A stretch of DNA of 64,000 nt from CATOSK01 sp034423195 (lineage in GTDB: Bacteria > Chloroflexota > Dehalococcoidia > Lucifugimonadales > UBA3495): NCBI GenBank assembly GCA_034423195.1, contig DAOUIZ010000043.1, positions 1 to 64,000 of the forward strand. Reading direction: 5' to 3'. A program made the position numbers and the translations under genes. How positions within the stretch are numbered: position 1 is the first letter of the stretch; every line of letters begins with the position of its first letter. Positions 44,564 to 52,940 of this stretch are shown piece by piece. The notes beneath the pieces are model-generated. The model was not told the origin of the DNA and made no database searches. It saw only the letters and a program-made list of their open reading frames with translations.

Positions 44564-44947
44564 ATGGCGCAAGCGATTACCGCGCAGGAGATATTCACCG
44601 ACGCCCGCAACCTATACCAACAGGCGCTGCGAATGCTCGATCAGGGTGACATCAGGGACGCGGCGGAAAAGGCGTGGTGCGCTGCCAAGCGGTCCACCGA
44701 TGCCCTGATTCTGTCCCGCACCGGGACGCTGCCGGAAACCACCGCCCTGACCACGATAGGGCTGGAGGATTTTGCCACTCGCCACCCGGAGGCGGAATCC
44801 CTGGTGGGCCGGTATTACAGCCGGATACACCAACTTCATGGCAAGTGCTTCTACGAGGGGGTTTGCATTCCCGGGCACACGGAACGCCGAATCAGGGAGA
44901 CCATCGACTACATCCGGGAAACGGAGCGACTGGCGGAGCAACGGTAG
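44564..44947 (+). CDS. PaREP1/HEPN-like small helical protein, type A copy 1
   Basis: 127 aa, TGAGGAGGAAC before the ATG. IFTDARNLYQQALRMLDQGDIRDAAEKAWCAAKRSTDALIL and LHGKCFYEGVC match the PaREP1/HEPN-like helical family. Closely related to 55086-55469; the two share most residues over the first 50. Function unknown; HEPN relatives bind or cleave nucleotides or RNA, but no RxxxxH motif is seen here. Confidence 0.65.
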   Translation: MAQAITAQEIFTDARNLYQQALRMLDQGDIRDAAEKAWCAAKRSTDALILSRTGTLPETTALTTIGLEDFATRHPEAESLVGRYYSRIHQLHGKCFYEGVCIPGHTERRIRETIDYIRETERLAEQR

Positions 44948-44965
44948 GGCCCCGAACCCTTGCGC

Positions 44966-45889
44966 TTACTTCTCCGTTTTGAGGGCGGCTTTGGCGCGGG
45001 CCTGCTGCCACATCCGGCAGAAGGCGCAGACCTCGCCGGTGGTGGCCTGGCCGCAGACGGTGCATTCCCGCAGGTCGAAGTCTTCCTGGGAGGTCTCCAT
45101 GACGGGGCGTATGCGGTCGAGGAAGGTGGAGACGAAGCCGTGCTTGGTGCCGGGAGACTTGGCCTCGATGTCGTCCAGGGCGTTCTTGTAGACGATGGAG
45201 CGGGCTCCGACGGAGTTGGGGCACTCCTCTTCCACGTAGTCAATGCCGCGCAGGATGGCGTTGGCCGCTACCTCCCGCTCCGTCATGGTGTACAGGGGCT
45301 TGACCCGCTTGATGAGGGTGTCGCGGGTGGAGGGGAGGGCCGGCTGCTGGCGGGCGAGGCTGCCCACCTCCCAGTGCAGGACGTTGCCCATCAGGGTGGC
45401 CGCCTCGTCGTCCAGGTTGTGGCCCATGGCCACCACGTCGAACCCCCGGTCGAAGGCTTCCTTGTTCAGGATGTAGCGCTTGCTGAGGCCGCAGCCGGAG
45501 CAGGGGACGCGCCGCAGCGCGTCGGACAGCTCGGGGACACCCATCCCGTAGGCCTGGGCCAGGTCAACGGTGATGAGAGGAGCGCCCCGTTCTTCGGCAA
45601 AGGCGGCGGTGCGCTGGTGGGAGTTGCCGGAGTAGTCGCCAATGCCCAAGTGGATGTGCAGGCCGGTGCAGTCGTATTCGTGGCGGAGCAGGTAGTCCCA
45701 GAGGGTCAGGCTGTCCTTGCCGCCAGAGACGCCGACCAGGATGCGGTCGCCGGGGGCGAACATCTTGTGGCGGCGGATGGCCCGCTCCACCTGCCGGTCG
45801 AAGAACTCCAGGTAGTGGGGCTTGCAGAAGGCGGAGTGGTGGCGGCGCAGCTCGATGGACGCCGTCCCCTTGCACTTGGTGCATCTCAT
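44966..45889 (-). CDS. tRNA 2-thiolation ATPase (TtuA/NcsA/Ctu1-like, TIGR00269)
   Basis: 307 aa. N-terminal zinc site CTKCKG ... C near 5-22, PP-loop VGVSGGKDSLTLWDYLLRH, catalytic region PCSGCGLSKRYILNKEA, MGHNLDDEAATL, and a C-terminal ribbon ECTVCGQ ... CAFCRM. Activates a tRNA uridine with ATP and inserts sulfur delivered by a ubiquitin-like carrier. Its start overlaps the carrier gene's stop (ATGA), which supports the pathway assignment. Confidence 0.9.
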   Translation of the reverse strand: MRCTKCKGTASIELRRHHSAFCKPHYLEFFDRQVERAIRRHKMFAPGDRILVGVSGGKDSLTLWDYLLRHEYDCTGLHIHLGIGDYSGNSHQRTAAFAEERGAPLITVDLAQAYGMGVPELSDALRRVPCSGCGLSKRYILNKEAFDRGFDVVAMGHNLDDEAATLMGNVLHWEVGSLARQQPALPSTRDTLIKRVKPLYTMTEREVAANAILRGIDYVEEECPNSVGARSIVYKNALDDIEAKSPGTKHGFVSTFLDRIRPVMETSQEDFDLRECTVCGQATTGEVCAFCRMWQQARAKAALKTEK

Positions 45890-46110
45890 CCGGTACTCCC
45901 GCTGCCCAGGCCGGTCCCGCCGCTGATGGCGGTGACGATTTCGACGGTGTCGCCGCTGCGGACCATGACGTCCCGGGTCAGCAGGTCGTCATCGCGCACG
46001 ACGAGCACCTGCTCCGGGTTGAGGTCCAGCTCCTTCAGCAGGGCGTCGACACGGCGGCTGCCCTCTATTTCCAGCTCGCGCCGCCGGGGATTCCGGATGA
46101 TGACTTTCAT
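45886..46110 (-). CDS. MoaD/ThiS-family sulfur carrier (TtuB-like) with C-terminal tail
   Basis: 74 aa beta-grasp protein: MKVIIRNPRRRELEIEG, VLVVRDDDLLTRDVMVRSGDTVEIVTAISGG. The family must end in Gly-Gly for adenylation and thiocarboxylation; here nine residues (TGLGSGSTG) follow GG. Maturation by a protease, or loss of carrier function, must be considered. Overlaps the tRNA thiolase gene by 4 nt. Confidence 0.85.
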   Translation of the reverse strand: MKVIIRNPRRRELEIEGSRRVDALLKELDLNPEQVLVVRDDDLLTRDVMVRSGDTVEIVTAISGGTGLGSGSTG

Positions 46111-46482
46111 GATCTCATGCGGGGTCGGATAGGGGGTCGGATAGATCGAAGGCTTGGGCCGAGTGTAATTCAGTGCGGGCTGGGGTGTAAAGGCGGCGGG
46201 AAACAGGCGAGAAGCAGCGGTTGAGAAAAAATTCCTGCCTCATTTTGCACCATTCTGCACCATCCCTTGAGTTAGATGCGTCAAGGGCGAGGCAACCCGA
46301 CGGAAAACACTCCTGTACCAGACATGGTAGATGATGGAGGGCGGGGTTGGGAAGGGGCGCAGCGTCAGTGGGGGGAGTTCTTCAGAAGATTTGGGACTAA
46401 GGGAGCAAGATTCTGGAGTAAGTTGACAGTTTTCGAGCACACCCTTATCGTTTGATTCTGAACCGAGAAAATTGGGGAAGTC
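46111..46482. other. intergenic region with a promoter for the next gene
   Basis: No gene seen. TTGACA (46423-46428), 17 nt, TATCGT (46446-46451) is a plausible promoter for the gene at 46483. Direct repeat TGCACCAT at 46246-46253 and 46256-46263. GC content falls here compared with flanking housekeeping genes. Confidence 0.5.
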
Positions 46483-46848
46483 ATGCAGCAAACCCGAACA
46501 TACCGGGAACGAAGCCTCGAAAACCTGACCAAGGCGCGCCAGGAACTGGCTGAAGGCGATCTAACCCAAGCATCCGAGAAGGGATGGGGCGCGGCGGCAC
46601 TAATGGTCAAGGCCGTTGCCGAATTGCGTGGCTGGAACCACAAGAGACATAGCTGGCTGCACGATGCCGTAGATGATTTGGTCAGCGAAACCGGCGACAA
46701 TGAGTTGAACTTCCTGTTCGGCGTTGCGAACGGTCTGCACATCAACTTCTACGAAGGCTGGTATCGTCCCAGGCAGGTGGAAGCCGGAATCCAGGCCGTT
46801 GAGCGGTTTGTTGCGAAGGTCGAACCGTTGGTGGCCCGGGCTTCGTAA
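46483..46848 (+). CDS. PaREP1/HEPN-like small helical protein, type B copy 1
   Basis: 121 aa beginning MQQTRTYRERSLENLTKARQELAEGDLTQASEKGWGAAALM; C-terminal LHINFYEGWYRPRQVEAGIQAVERFVAKVE. Same overall pattern as the type A proteins (GD-x4-SEKxWxAA, LHxxFYE) but a distinct subfamily. Its close paralogue lies at 56450-56806. Function unknown. Confidence 0.68.
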   Translation: MQQTRTYRERSLENLTKARQELAEGDLTQASEKGWGAAALMVKAVAELRGWNHKRHSWLHDAVDDLVSETGDNELNFLFGVANGLHINFYEGWYRPRQVEAGIQAVERFVAKVEPLVARAS

Positions 46849-46920
46849 TCCCGGAAATCGGGCCTAAAAAGAGCCGGGAAGGGAGAAATTCCCAGCCTGA
46901 TAGTTGATGTGGAATCTCCT

Positions 46921-48099
46921 CTACCATGCGGGGACGGTGGCCAATTCCCGGGAAGTGTTCTGATAACTCACTGCGACTCCGTCCACCCGGACCTTGTTCT
47001 TGTAGTAGAACAGGTCGTCGTTGGTCAGCCCGGTAATGTTCAGGGCTAGGTTGAGCATGTGGGGCTGCAGGTGCTTGTTCAGATACATTCCCACTCCCGC
47101 TCCCGTTACTATGCCAACTAATCCACCTACCACGTTGCCGACCCCGGGCACGGCACTTCCGATGACTCCTCCGCCCGCTCCTCCTGCCGTAGCTAGAGCG
47201 CTAGTGACTCCCATTCGACACATTAATGTCAAGGACTGTACCACCTGCATCTTGTTCTTCGTGGTGCGATCGGCGGCCTTGAACTGATTTTCAGTCTTTA
47301 GAGCACCTACAAGCAGGCGGCCTACAGTGACCATAGCTCCGACGCCTGGTATAGCTTCTGTTATATCCAAAGCGCCACTCAAGGTTTCTAAGCCGTCCGT
47401 CATATCAGCTACAAGCTCGTAGTCTGACCCGATGTCAGTTACGATGCGATCGGCTGCGTCCGATGCAGATTCGCTTGCCGCGACAGTCCTGTCATACAGT
47501 TCGGAGGTTACGGCGTAGTGATCGGCAAAGTTCTCGTCCCCAAGTGGGTAACGTTCCATGCCGTCTCGGAGGTTTGACGTTGTGTAACTATCCCCGGACT
47601 TAACCTGTATTTGGGTGTATTCCCCGTCCGGGTCAGTACCATGGAGGTCATAGCCCGGCTGGTACGGGCCATCAGCTAGCTCCAAGTTATAACCGTGCTG
47701 GTTATATTCGTCTCTGGTCCTAAATTCTGCTACTATGCCCTTAAGACCGTCAAGGAATTTCTCCGTCGCCTCGCTACCCTCAAGTTGCGCTTGTTGCCAA
47801 CGCTCAACCACGTTCAACTCAGGGTCGTAGATTGAATACTCTACATGTTGAAGTCTTTCATAAGCTTCGTGTAGGTAAGAGTCGTTGATTTCTGTACCCG
47901 GGAAGTTTGTGCTCAATACTGCATCCCCGTATACAGCCCACATCCCAAAGGAAACGCCGGACGCGAACTCCGCCCCGTACATGGCTCGGTCCATGTTTAA
48001 GATACCAGCGACCTTTTCCCGGAAAGAACGGTCCTGGACGGAATCACCGTTGGGCAGTTCCTGCAATGCAGGCAGCAAGTTGAGCGATGGCATGGCCAT
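46921..48099 (-). CDS. nuclease-like protein with C-terminal glycine-zipper segment
   Basis: 392 aa, unrecognised. Residues about 120-170 contain AEFRTRDEY, GYDLHGTDPDGEYTQIQVKSG: Glu125, Asp151 and the QxK pair Gln165/Lys167 fit a PD-(D/E)XK variant as in some Mrr-like nucleases. A Gly/Ala-rich hydrophobic stretch (about 300-345, GGAGGGVIGSAVPGVGNVVGGLVGIVTGAGVG) looks like a membrane glycine zipper. Codon and base composition are near 50% GC, well below neighbours, indicating recent transfer. Starts 16 nt after the coiled-coil gene, so the two form one operon. A defence or toxin role is inference. Confidence 0.6.
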   Translation of the reverse strand: MAMPSLNLLPALQELPNGDSVQDRSFREKVAGILNMDRAMYGAEFASGVSFGMWAVYGDAVLSTNFPGTEINDSYLHEAYERLQHVEYSIYDPELNVVERWQQAQLEGSEATEKFLDGLKGIVAEFRTRDEYNQHGYNLELADGPYQPGYDLHGTDPDGEYTQIQVKSGDSYTTSNLRDGMERYPLGDENFADHYAVTSELYDRTVAASESASDAADRIVTDIGSDYELVADMTDGLETLSGALDITEAIPGVGAMVTVGRLLVGALKTENQFKAADRTTKNKMQVVQSLTLMCRMGVTSALATAGGAGGGVIGSAVPGVGNVVGGLVGIVTGAGVGMYLNKHLQPHMLNLALNITGLTNDDLFYYKNKVRVDGVAVSYQNTSRELATVPAW

Positions 48100-48115
48100 A
48101 TTCTTGCGATTCCCC

Positions 48116-48616
48116 CTAAAGTAGGATACCCACGACCAGGGCTACAACGGAGACAACAGAAGCAACGCCGGCAACTCCTATGAGCAGGGTCCTTGTCTTG
48201 TGCAACTGGTCCTGCAATCTGGTTACTTCGTCCCCATGCTGCCGAGCCTGCGCTTCGCGCTCGGCCTTTGCCGCCTCCAGCTCGGCCTGGTACTGCCGAT
48301 TCTGTTCTTCCCGCTCGGCCTTGGCAGCTTCCAACTCTGCCTCGTGTTGACGGCGTTGCACTTCCGCTTCTGCTCTCACCTCGGCCATTGCCGCTTCGTG
48401 GCGCTCCTGCTGTTCCTGGCGGGCTTCGGCCAATGCCTCGCTGATGGCATTGGCGGCTACCAGGGGCAGGTTTTCATGGTCAGCAATGTGGCCGGTAAGC
48501 AGTTCGTGCTGGCGGATGACCCGGGGGATCAGTTCCTGATTGATCTTGTCCTGCTCTTCCCAGAAACGGACTTTTTCGGCGATAGGAACGTTGTCTTCGG
48601 AGTCTGGAGTAGTCAT
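48116..48616 (-). CDS. coiled-coil protein with C-terminal membrane anchor
   Basis: 166 aa from ATG 48616 (GAGG 8 nt upstream; longer starts at 48646 and 48709 exist). Residues about 60-140 form a long coiled coil with two 18-residue repeats (QAELEAAKAERE), visible as 54-nt repeats in DNA. The last 23 residues are hydrophobic (LLIGVAGVASVVSVVALVVGILL), giving a tail anchor. Unrecognised family. Upstream partner of the nuclease-like gene. Confidence 0.62.
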   Translation of the reverse strand: MTTPDSEDNVPIAEKVRFWEEQDKINQELIPRVIRQHELLTGHIADHENLPLVAANAISEALAEARQEQQERHEAAMAEVRAEAEVQRRQHEAELEAAKAEREEQNRQYQAELEAAKAEREAQARQHGDEVTRLQDQLHKTRTLLIGVAGVASVVSVVALVVGILL

Positions 48617-48724
48617 GCAATCGGCCTCGTCTTGAATAGCGGTCATTTTGCCGAGTTTAATTCGGGCCAGTTTGGGTGTAAAGTCAAGAATAATCAGTGA
48701 GAGAAGCATCCGGGGGAGGTACGC

Positions 48725-49930
48725 ATGATCAAGAGTTTCTCAGCCCTGTATGCGGGGCATGTTCTGGAGGGGGAGGGCGTGGGGTTTGCGGGGACGCCCC
48801 ACGATGACCGGTGGTATCCCAACGAGCGGCTGATCCAGGCTTTCGACATCGCCAGGGAGGCGGCCATCCTGATGGATGACCTGGGATACGACGTGCTGTG
48901 GATGGCGGAGCACCACTTCCAGCGGGAGGGGTACGAGTGCATCCCCAACCTGCTGATTATGAGCCAGTACCTGTGCCAGTTCACCAAGCGGATCAAGTTC
49001 GGGTGCGGGTTCAACGTGGTGCCGATGTGGCATCCGATAAGGCTGGCCGAGGACTACGCCATGGTGGACATCCTCACCGGGGGACGGGTGGTCTTCGGCG
49101 TGGGCCGGGGCTATCACACCCGGGAGGTGGAGAGCTTCGGTGCGCCGATGCGGGACACGGAGGCCAACCGGGAGCTGTTCGAGGAACAGTTCGAAATCAT
49201 TATGAAGGCGTTCAACCAGGATGCCTTCGCCCACCGGGGCAAGCATTACACCATTCCGCCCAGCATCCCCTACCGGGGGTATGATCTGGAGGAGGTGACG
49301 CTGGTGCCCCGTCCGGTCAACCGCCCGGTGGAGGTGTGGCAGCCAGTGGTCAGCGGGACGGACCGGGCCTTCGACTTCATGGCCAAGTGGGGCATGAAGG
49401 GGGTCATCCTGGGCACGGGCGAGCAGTACGTGGACGACTGGGTCCGGCGGTTCCAGCAAGCCCAACAGCGGGCGGAGCATGATGTGGCCCTGGGGGAGAA
49501 CCTGGCCCTGGGAATCTGGTCCTACATGGACGACAGCGCGGAGAAGGCGCGGCAAGCCCTGGAGCCGATGTTCGAGGAGCATGTGAAGTTTGCCGCTCCT
49601 CTGGGGATGCTCCGTTACAACGACCGGCAGATGGAGGCGACGGGTCCGGGCGGCGTGGCGAGGCACATCGCGGCGGGGGTGGACTTCCAGGACGTTATCG
49701 AGAAGCGGGCCTGGTGGGCGGGGACGCCGGAGGACACGGTGGCATACCTGAAGGAGCTGGAGGAGAAGTATCCGGGTCTGGAGCAGATTATGATCGGGTT
49801 CCCGATGGGGGCGACGGCGCAGCAGTTCCGGGAGCAGATGACCCGGTTCGCGCAGGAGGTGATGCCGGCGTTCACATCAAAAAGCCCGCCGCCTCATTCG
49901 GCTGCCGCCGAACCCCGCTTTGCAAGGTAA
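48725..49930 (+). CDS. luciferase-like (LLM class) flavin monooxygenase
   Basis: 401 aa, GGGGGAGGTACGC before the ATG. Bacterial luciferase fold: YDVLWMAEHHFQREGYECIPNLL, VVPMWHPIRLAEDYAMVDILTGGRVVFGVGRGYHTREVESFG. Uses reduced FMN and O2. The last 20 residues (FTSKSPPPHSAAAEPRFAR) look unlike the family and may be a read-on tail. First of a run of flavoenzymes; the substrate is unknown. Confidence 0.87.
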   Translation: MIKSFSALYAGHVLEGEGVGFAGTPHDDRWYPNERLIQAFDIAREAAILMDDLGYDVLWMAEHHFQREGYECIPNLLIMSQYLCQFTKRIKFGCGFNVVPMWHPIRLAEDYAMVDILTGGRVVFGVGRGYHTREVESFGAPMRDTEANRELFEEQFEIIMKAFNQDAFAHRGKHYTIPPSIPYRGYDLEEVTLVPRPVNRPVEVWQPVVSGTDRAFDFMAKWGMKGVILGTGEQYVDDWVRRFQQAQQRAEHDVALGENLALGIWSYMDDSAEKARQALEPMFEEHVKFAAPLGMLRYNDRQMEATGPGGVARHIAAGVDFQDVIEKRAWWAGTPEDTVAYLKELEEKYPGLEQIMIGFPMGATAQQFREQMTRFAQEVMPAFTSKSPPPHSAAAEPRFAR

Positions 49931-50000
49931 CTTGTCTTACCAAAGCGGTGGCCTGGGCGGCGTCGGGGGCGCAGGTGGCACAGCCGGCGGATTAGGGGGG

Positions 50001-50043
50001 ACGGGGTTACGTTGGGGGATTCATCCCCCAAACCCCCTGATTG
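50001..50043 (+). repeat. dispersed palindromic repeat, copy 3
   Basis: Core TTGGGGGATTCATCCCCCAA (50012-50031), left flank ACGGGGTTACG, right flank ACCCCCTGATT. About 80 nt after the monooxygenase stop. Confidence 0.8.
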
Positions 50044-50182
50044 AATGGTTGTTGAGCGGTAGACGGGCGGTGTGGTAATCTCCGTTAAAACCAGAAACAA
50101 AGCCGCCTAGGGCGCATTAGACAAGTTACTTCAGTTCGCGCCCGAAAGCGGCGACCCTTGGACAAATTAAAGGAGGCAGATT

Positions 50183-50677
50183 ATGGGTTACAAGCCGCGC
50201 AACCTGGGCCATATCAATCTTTTCGTCCGCAACGCCGAGCGTTCCCGGGAGTGGTACGAGGACCTGCTGGGGCTGACCACCTACGGGTTCACGCCGGGGC
50301 GGGCCGCGTTCATGACCGCCGACCCGGGCAACTCCCATGAGATCGCTTTGACGGAAGTGGGCGAGGACGCCATGGGGCCGCAGCGGGGACAGGTGGGCCT
50401 GAACCACATGGCCTGGTACATGGACAGCCTGGAGGACCTGGCGGAGCTTTATCACCGCATCAAGGCGCGGAACATTCCCATCCAGCGGGTGTCGGACCAC
50501 GGGATGTCCATCGGGATCTACATCCACGACCCGGACGGAAACGGCATCGAGGTTTCCTACGAGCTGCCTGCGGAGGAGTGGGACGTCCCCGAGGGCGAGT
50601 ACGTCATCGGCGGCGCGCCCAAGGGCCGTCTGTCCGGTCCCTGGGACGAGGAGATGGCGCAGGCCGCCCGGGGATAG
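50183..50677 (+). CDS. VOC-family protein (glyoxalase/extradiol dioxygenase fold)
   Basis: 164 aa, AAAGGAGGCAGATT before the ATG. Two beta-alpha-beta-beta-beta modules: LGHINLFVRNAERSREWYEDLLGL and VGLNHMAWYM, with YIHDPDGNGIEVSYE. The metal set His (GHIN), His (NHMA) and Glu (GIEVSYE) is present, consistent with a ring-cleaving dioxygenase or isomerase. Lies between two flavin monooxygenases. Confidence 0.87.
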   Translation: MGYKPRNLGHINLFVRNAERSREWYEDLLGLTTYGFTPGRAAFMTADPGNSHEIALTEVGEDAMGPQRGQVGLNHMAWYMDSLEDLAELYHRIKARNIPIQRVSDHGMSIGIYIHDPDGNGIEVSYELPAEEWDVPEGEYVIGGAPKGRLSGPWDEEMAQAARG

Positions 50678-50760
50678 TCCCCAGAATCAGGGGTCTGAAT
50701 ACGGCGGCGTGGGAGCAATTGCCCCGCGCCGCCTGTGCGTATGTCCCGGCACGTATGTAA

Positions 50761-51852
50761 ATGAGACGACTCGACCGGCACAAGCTGAGCCTGGGACTGT
50801 TCGGCGCCAACTGCTCCGGCGGGCTGGCCGTGACCACAGTGCCGGAGCGGTGGGATGCGTCCTGGGAAAACAACCGGAAGCTGGCGGTGATGGCGGAGGA
50901 AGCAGGGCTGGACTTCATGCTCCCGCTGGGCCGCTGGAAGGGCTACGGCGGGGAGACGGACCATAACGGGTCCAGCTTCGAGACGCTGACCTGGGCGTCG
51001 GGAATCCTGGCGGCGACGGCGCGTATCATGGCCTTCGGGACGGTGCATGTGTCCCTGTTCAATCCGGTGGTGGCGGCGAAGCAGATTGCCACGGCGGACC
51101 TCATCGGACAGGGACGGTTCGGGCTGAACCTGGTGTGCGGGTGGAACCGGGACGAGTTCGATATGCTGGGGGTGGACCTGGCAGAGCACGAGGACCGGTA
51201 CGAGCAGGGGCAGGAGTGGCTGGACGTGGTGACGCGGGTATGGTCCTGTCCCACAGCCTTCGACTACGAAGGGAAGTATTACCGGGTCCGGCACACCGAC
51301 ATCCATCCCAAGCCGCACCGGGGGGAGCGGCCGCTGATTGTCTGCGCGGGAAACTCTCCGACCGGGCGGGACTTCGCGGCCCGGAACGCCGACATGATGT
51401 TCACCAACCTGCGGGCGGGGCTGGACGATGTTTCCAAAAATACCTCCGCGCTCCGGCAGATGGCGGCGGGGTACGGCAGGGACATTGGGGTGTTCACCAA
51501 CGTGGCGGTAATCTGCCGCCCCACCCGGAAGGAGGCGGAGGAGTATTTTCACTACTACGCCGTGGAGAATGCCGACATGGACGCCGTGGAGAACATGGTG
51601 GATGGCCGGGGGTTGAACAAGCCGGGGCAGTCGGCGGAGGAGAAGGCTCAAATCCGGCGGCGGGCCGCGGGTGGCAACGGGGCCTTTCCCATCATCGGGT
51701 GTCCCGACGAGGTGGCGGAGACGATGCGGCGGCTGTCCGATGGGGGCGTGACGGCGCTGGCGGTGGGGTTGGTGAACTACCTGGAGCATTTTCCGTATGT
51801 GCGGGACGAGGTACTGCCCAGGCTGGAGCAGCTGGGGCTGCGGGAGGGGTGA
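50761..51852 (+). CDS. LLM class flavin monooxygenase (SsuD-like)
   Basis: 363 aa. LSLGLFGANCSGGLAVTTVPERWDASWENNRKLAVMAEEAGLDFMLPLGRWKGYGGE and GRFGLNLVCGWNRDEFDMLG match the alkanesulfonate/dimethylsulfone/pyrimidine (RutA-like) monooxygenase branch. Needs FMNH2 from a separate reductase, none of which is seen nearby. The stop overlaps the left edge of repeat copy 4. Confidence 0.88.
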   Translation: MRRLDRHKLSLGLFGANCSGGLAVTTVPERWDASWENNRKLAVMAEEAGLDFMLPLGRWKGYGGETDHNGSSFETLTWASGILAATARIMAFGTVHVSLFNPVVAAKQIATADLIGQGRFGLNLVCGWNRDEFDMLGVDLAEHEDRYEQGQEWLDVVTRVWSCPTAFDYEGKYYRVRHTDIHPKPHRGERPLIVCAGNSPTGRDFAARNADMMFTNLRAGLDDVSKNTSALRQMAAGYGRDIGVFTNVAVICRPTRKEAEEYFHYYAVENADMDAVENMVDGRGLNKPGQSAEEKAQIRRRAAGGNGAFPIIGCPDEVAETMRRLSDGGVTALAVGLVNYLEHFPYVRDEVLPRLEQLGLREG

Positions 51853-51884
51853 GACGCTGGGGGACGAGTCCCCCAGACCTCCAG
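51850..51884 (+). repeat. dispersed palindromic repeat, copy 4
   Basis: Core CTGGGGGACGAGTCCCCCAG (51857-51876), with compensated changes at both ends and at the AT/GT step. The right flank is degenerate (ACCTCCAG). Begins at the stop codon of the preceding monooxygenase gene. Confidence 0.75.
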
Positions 51885-51928
51885 ATGAAAGAGGTTTTCC
51901 CAGAGCGGCGACCAGGAACGGAGGGATG

Positions 51929-52936
51929 ATGGTTGAACTGGCGGACCGGAATATAGTTTCGCGGGTGGTGGATGGGCGGTCGGTGTTGACCGTCATAGGC
52001 GTGGCGCCGGAGCAGCGGGGGCCGTGGCCGGTGGTTACCGGCATCGTCAACGGCGACGCGGATATGGCGGGGCCGCCGCCTCCCTACCTGTCGGTGGCGG
52101 CCTGGGCGGCTTGAACGGTGGTGACGCTGGTGGGCGTGGCCCATCGCGGCAACATCCCCCTGGAGGACATTCACGTCGACTTCGGCATCGAGCCGGTGGA
52201 GCGTCCCAGCGGCATCGGCTACGGCGTGCGGGAGTTGGTGACGCTGAAGGGGCCGCTGTCCGACACGGAGCGGCTGCGGCTGGAGCGGGCGGCCCGGTTC
52301 TGCCCGGTGGGCCAGGCGCTGAACAAGGGATCGGTGGCGGTGGACGACGAGGTGCAGTGGGCATCGGGAGAGGTGACCGCCTTGCCCGGGTTGAGCGACG
52401 CGGCGGGGGCAGCCGGATTCGCAGGGGAACTGCCGCCGGTTCCGGCGGGGACGGTTCACGTCAAGTACCTGCTGGACACCAAGGAGTACGACGATCACGG
52501 GGAGATGGAGCACGAAGGGGAAACGAAAGTTTCCATGGAATGCGGCAACCTGACCCGCACCAGCCGGTGGATGATACTGGCGGGGCACAGCTCGGAGGGG
52601 TGGGTGCCCTCTCCCTTCCCGCTGGCCCAGGCGGCCTGGGCCGCTTCGACGGCGACGACGCTGCAGCGGCTGCTGCCGGAGGTGGGAGAGGGGACGCACC
52701 ATATCGCGGTGGAGATGGCCTTTCCCCAGAACGCGCCCCGGGGACGGGGGGAATCGCAGCGGAACGCGGCGGAGGGGATAGTTGCCGCCCGTCAAGCTGT
52801 GCGGCGGGTAACGGTCCCCGGGACGCCGCGGACGATGCCGGTGGAACTGGTGCAGGCGGCGCTGCTGCGGGACCCGATTTCGCAGATCTACCGGGACGGA
52901 GGAGTCTTGCTGGATGAGCAGGTGGTCGTTGAGTAA
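51929..52936 (+). CDS. two-domain OsmC-like protein, predicted selenoprotein (TGA = Sec62)
   Basis: 335 aa from ATG 51929 (an overlapping ATG at 51926 is possible; GAGGG upstream) if TGA 52112-52114 is read through in the same frame. The junction is PPPPYLSVAAWAA-TGA-TVVTLVGVAHRGNIPLEDI. In OsmC/Ohr proteins this is the peroxidatic Cys of the AxxxxC motif, and the second conserved Cys is present as Cys125 in ARFCPVGQAL. Sec62/Cys125 would thus form the peroxidase or thiol-reactive pair. A second OsmC-like domain (about 170-335: VSMECGNLTRTSRWMIL, PFPLAQAAWAASTATTLQRLLPEVG) lacks the cysteine at the equivalent place. A SECIS-like hairpin follows the TGA. A plain pseudogene is unlikely since both halves are intact and in frame. 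Sits between a flavin monooxygenase and a zinc-ribbon gene. Confidence 0.82.
52128..52146 (+). promoter_or_regulatory. candidate bacterial SECIS element 2
   Basis: TGGTGGGC (52128-52135) pairs with GCCCATCG (52139-52146), including two G-T wobbles, around a loop GTG (52136-52138). The loop starts 21 nt after the TGA, identical to element 1, and begins with G. Confidence 0.65.
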
Positions 52937-52940
52937 CCCG

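Noticed and set aside
52112..52114. TGA as a disabling mutation (pseudogene) in the OsmC-like gene
   Set aside because: Both sides are intact in one frame, the codon is at the catalytic Cys, a SECIS-like hairpin follows, and a second gene shows the same pattern.
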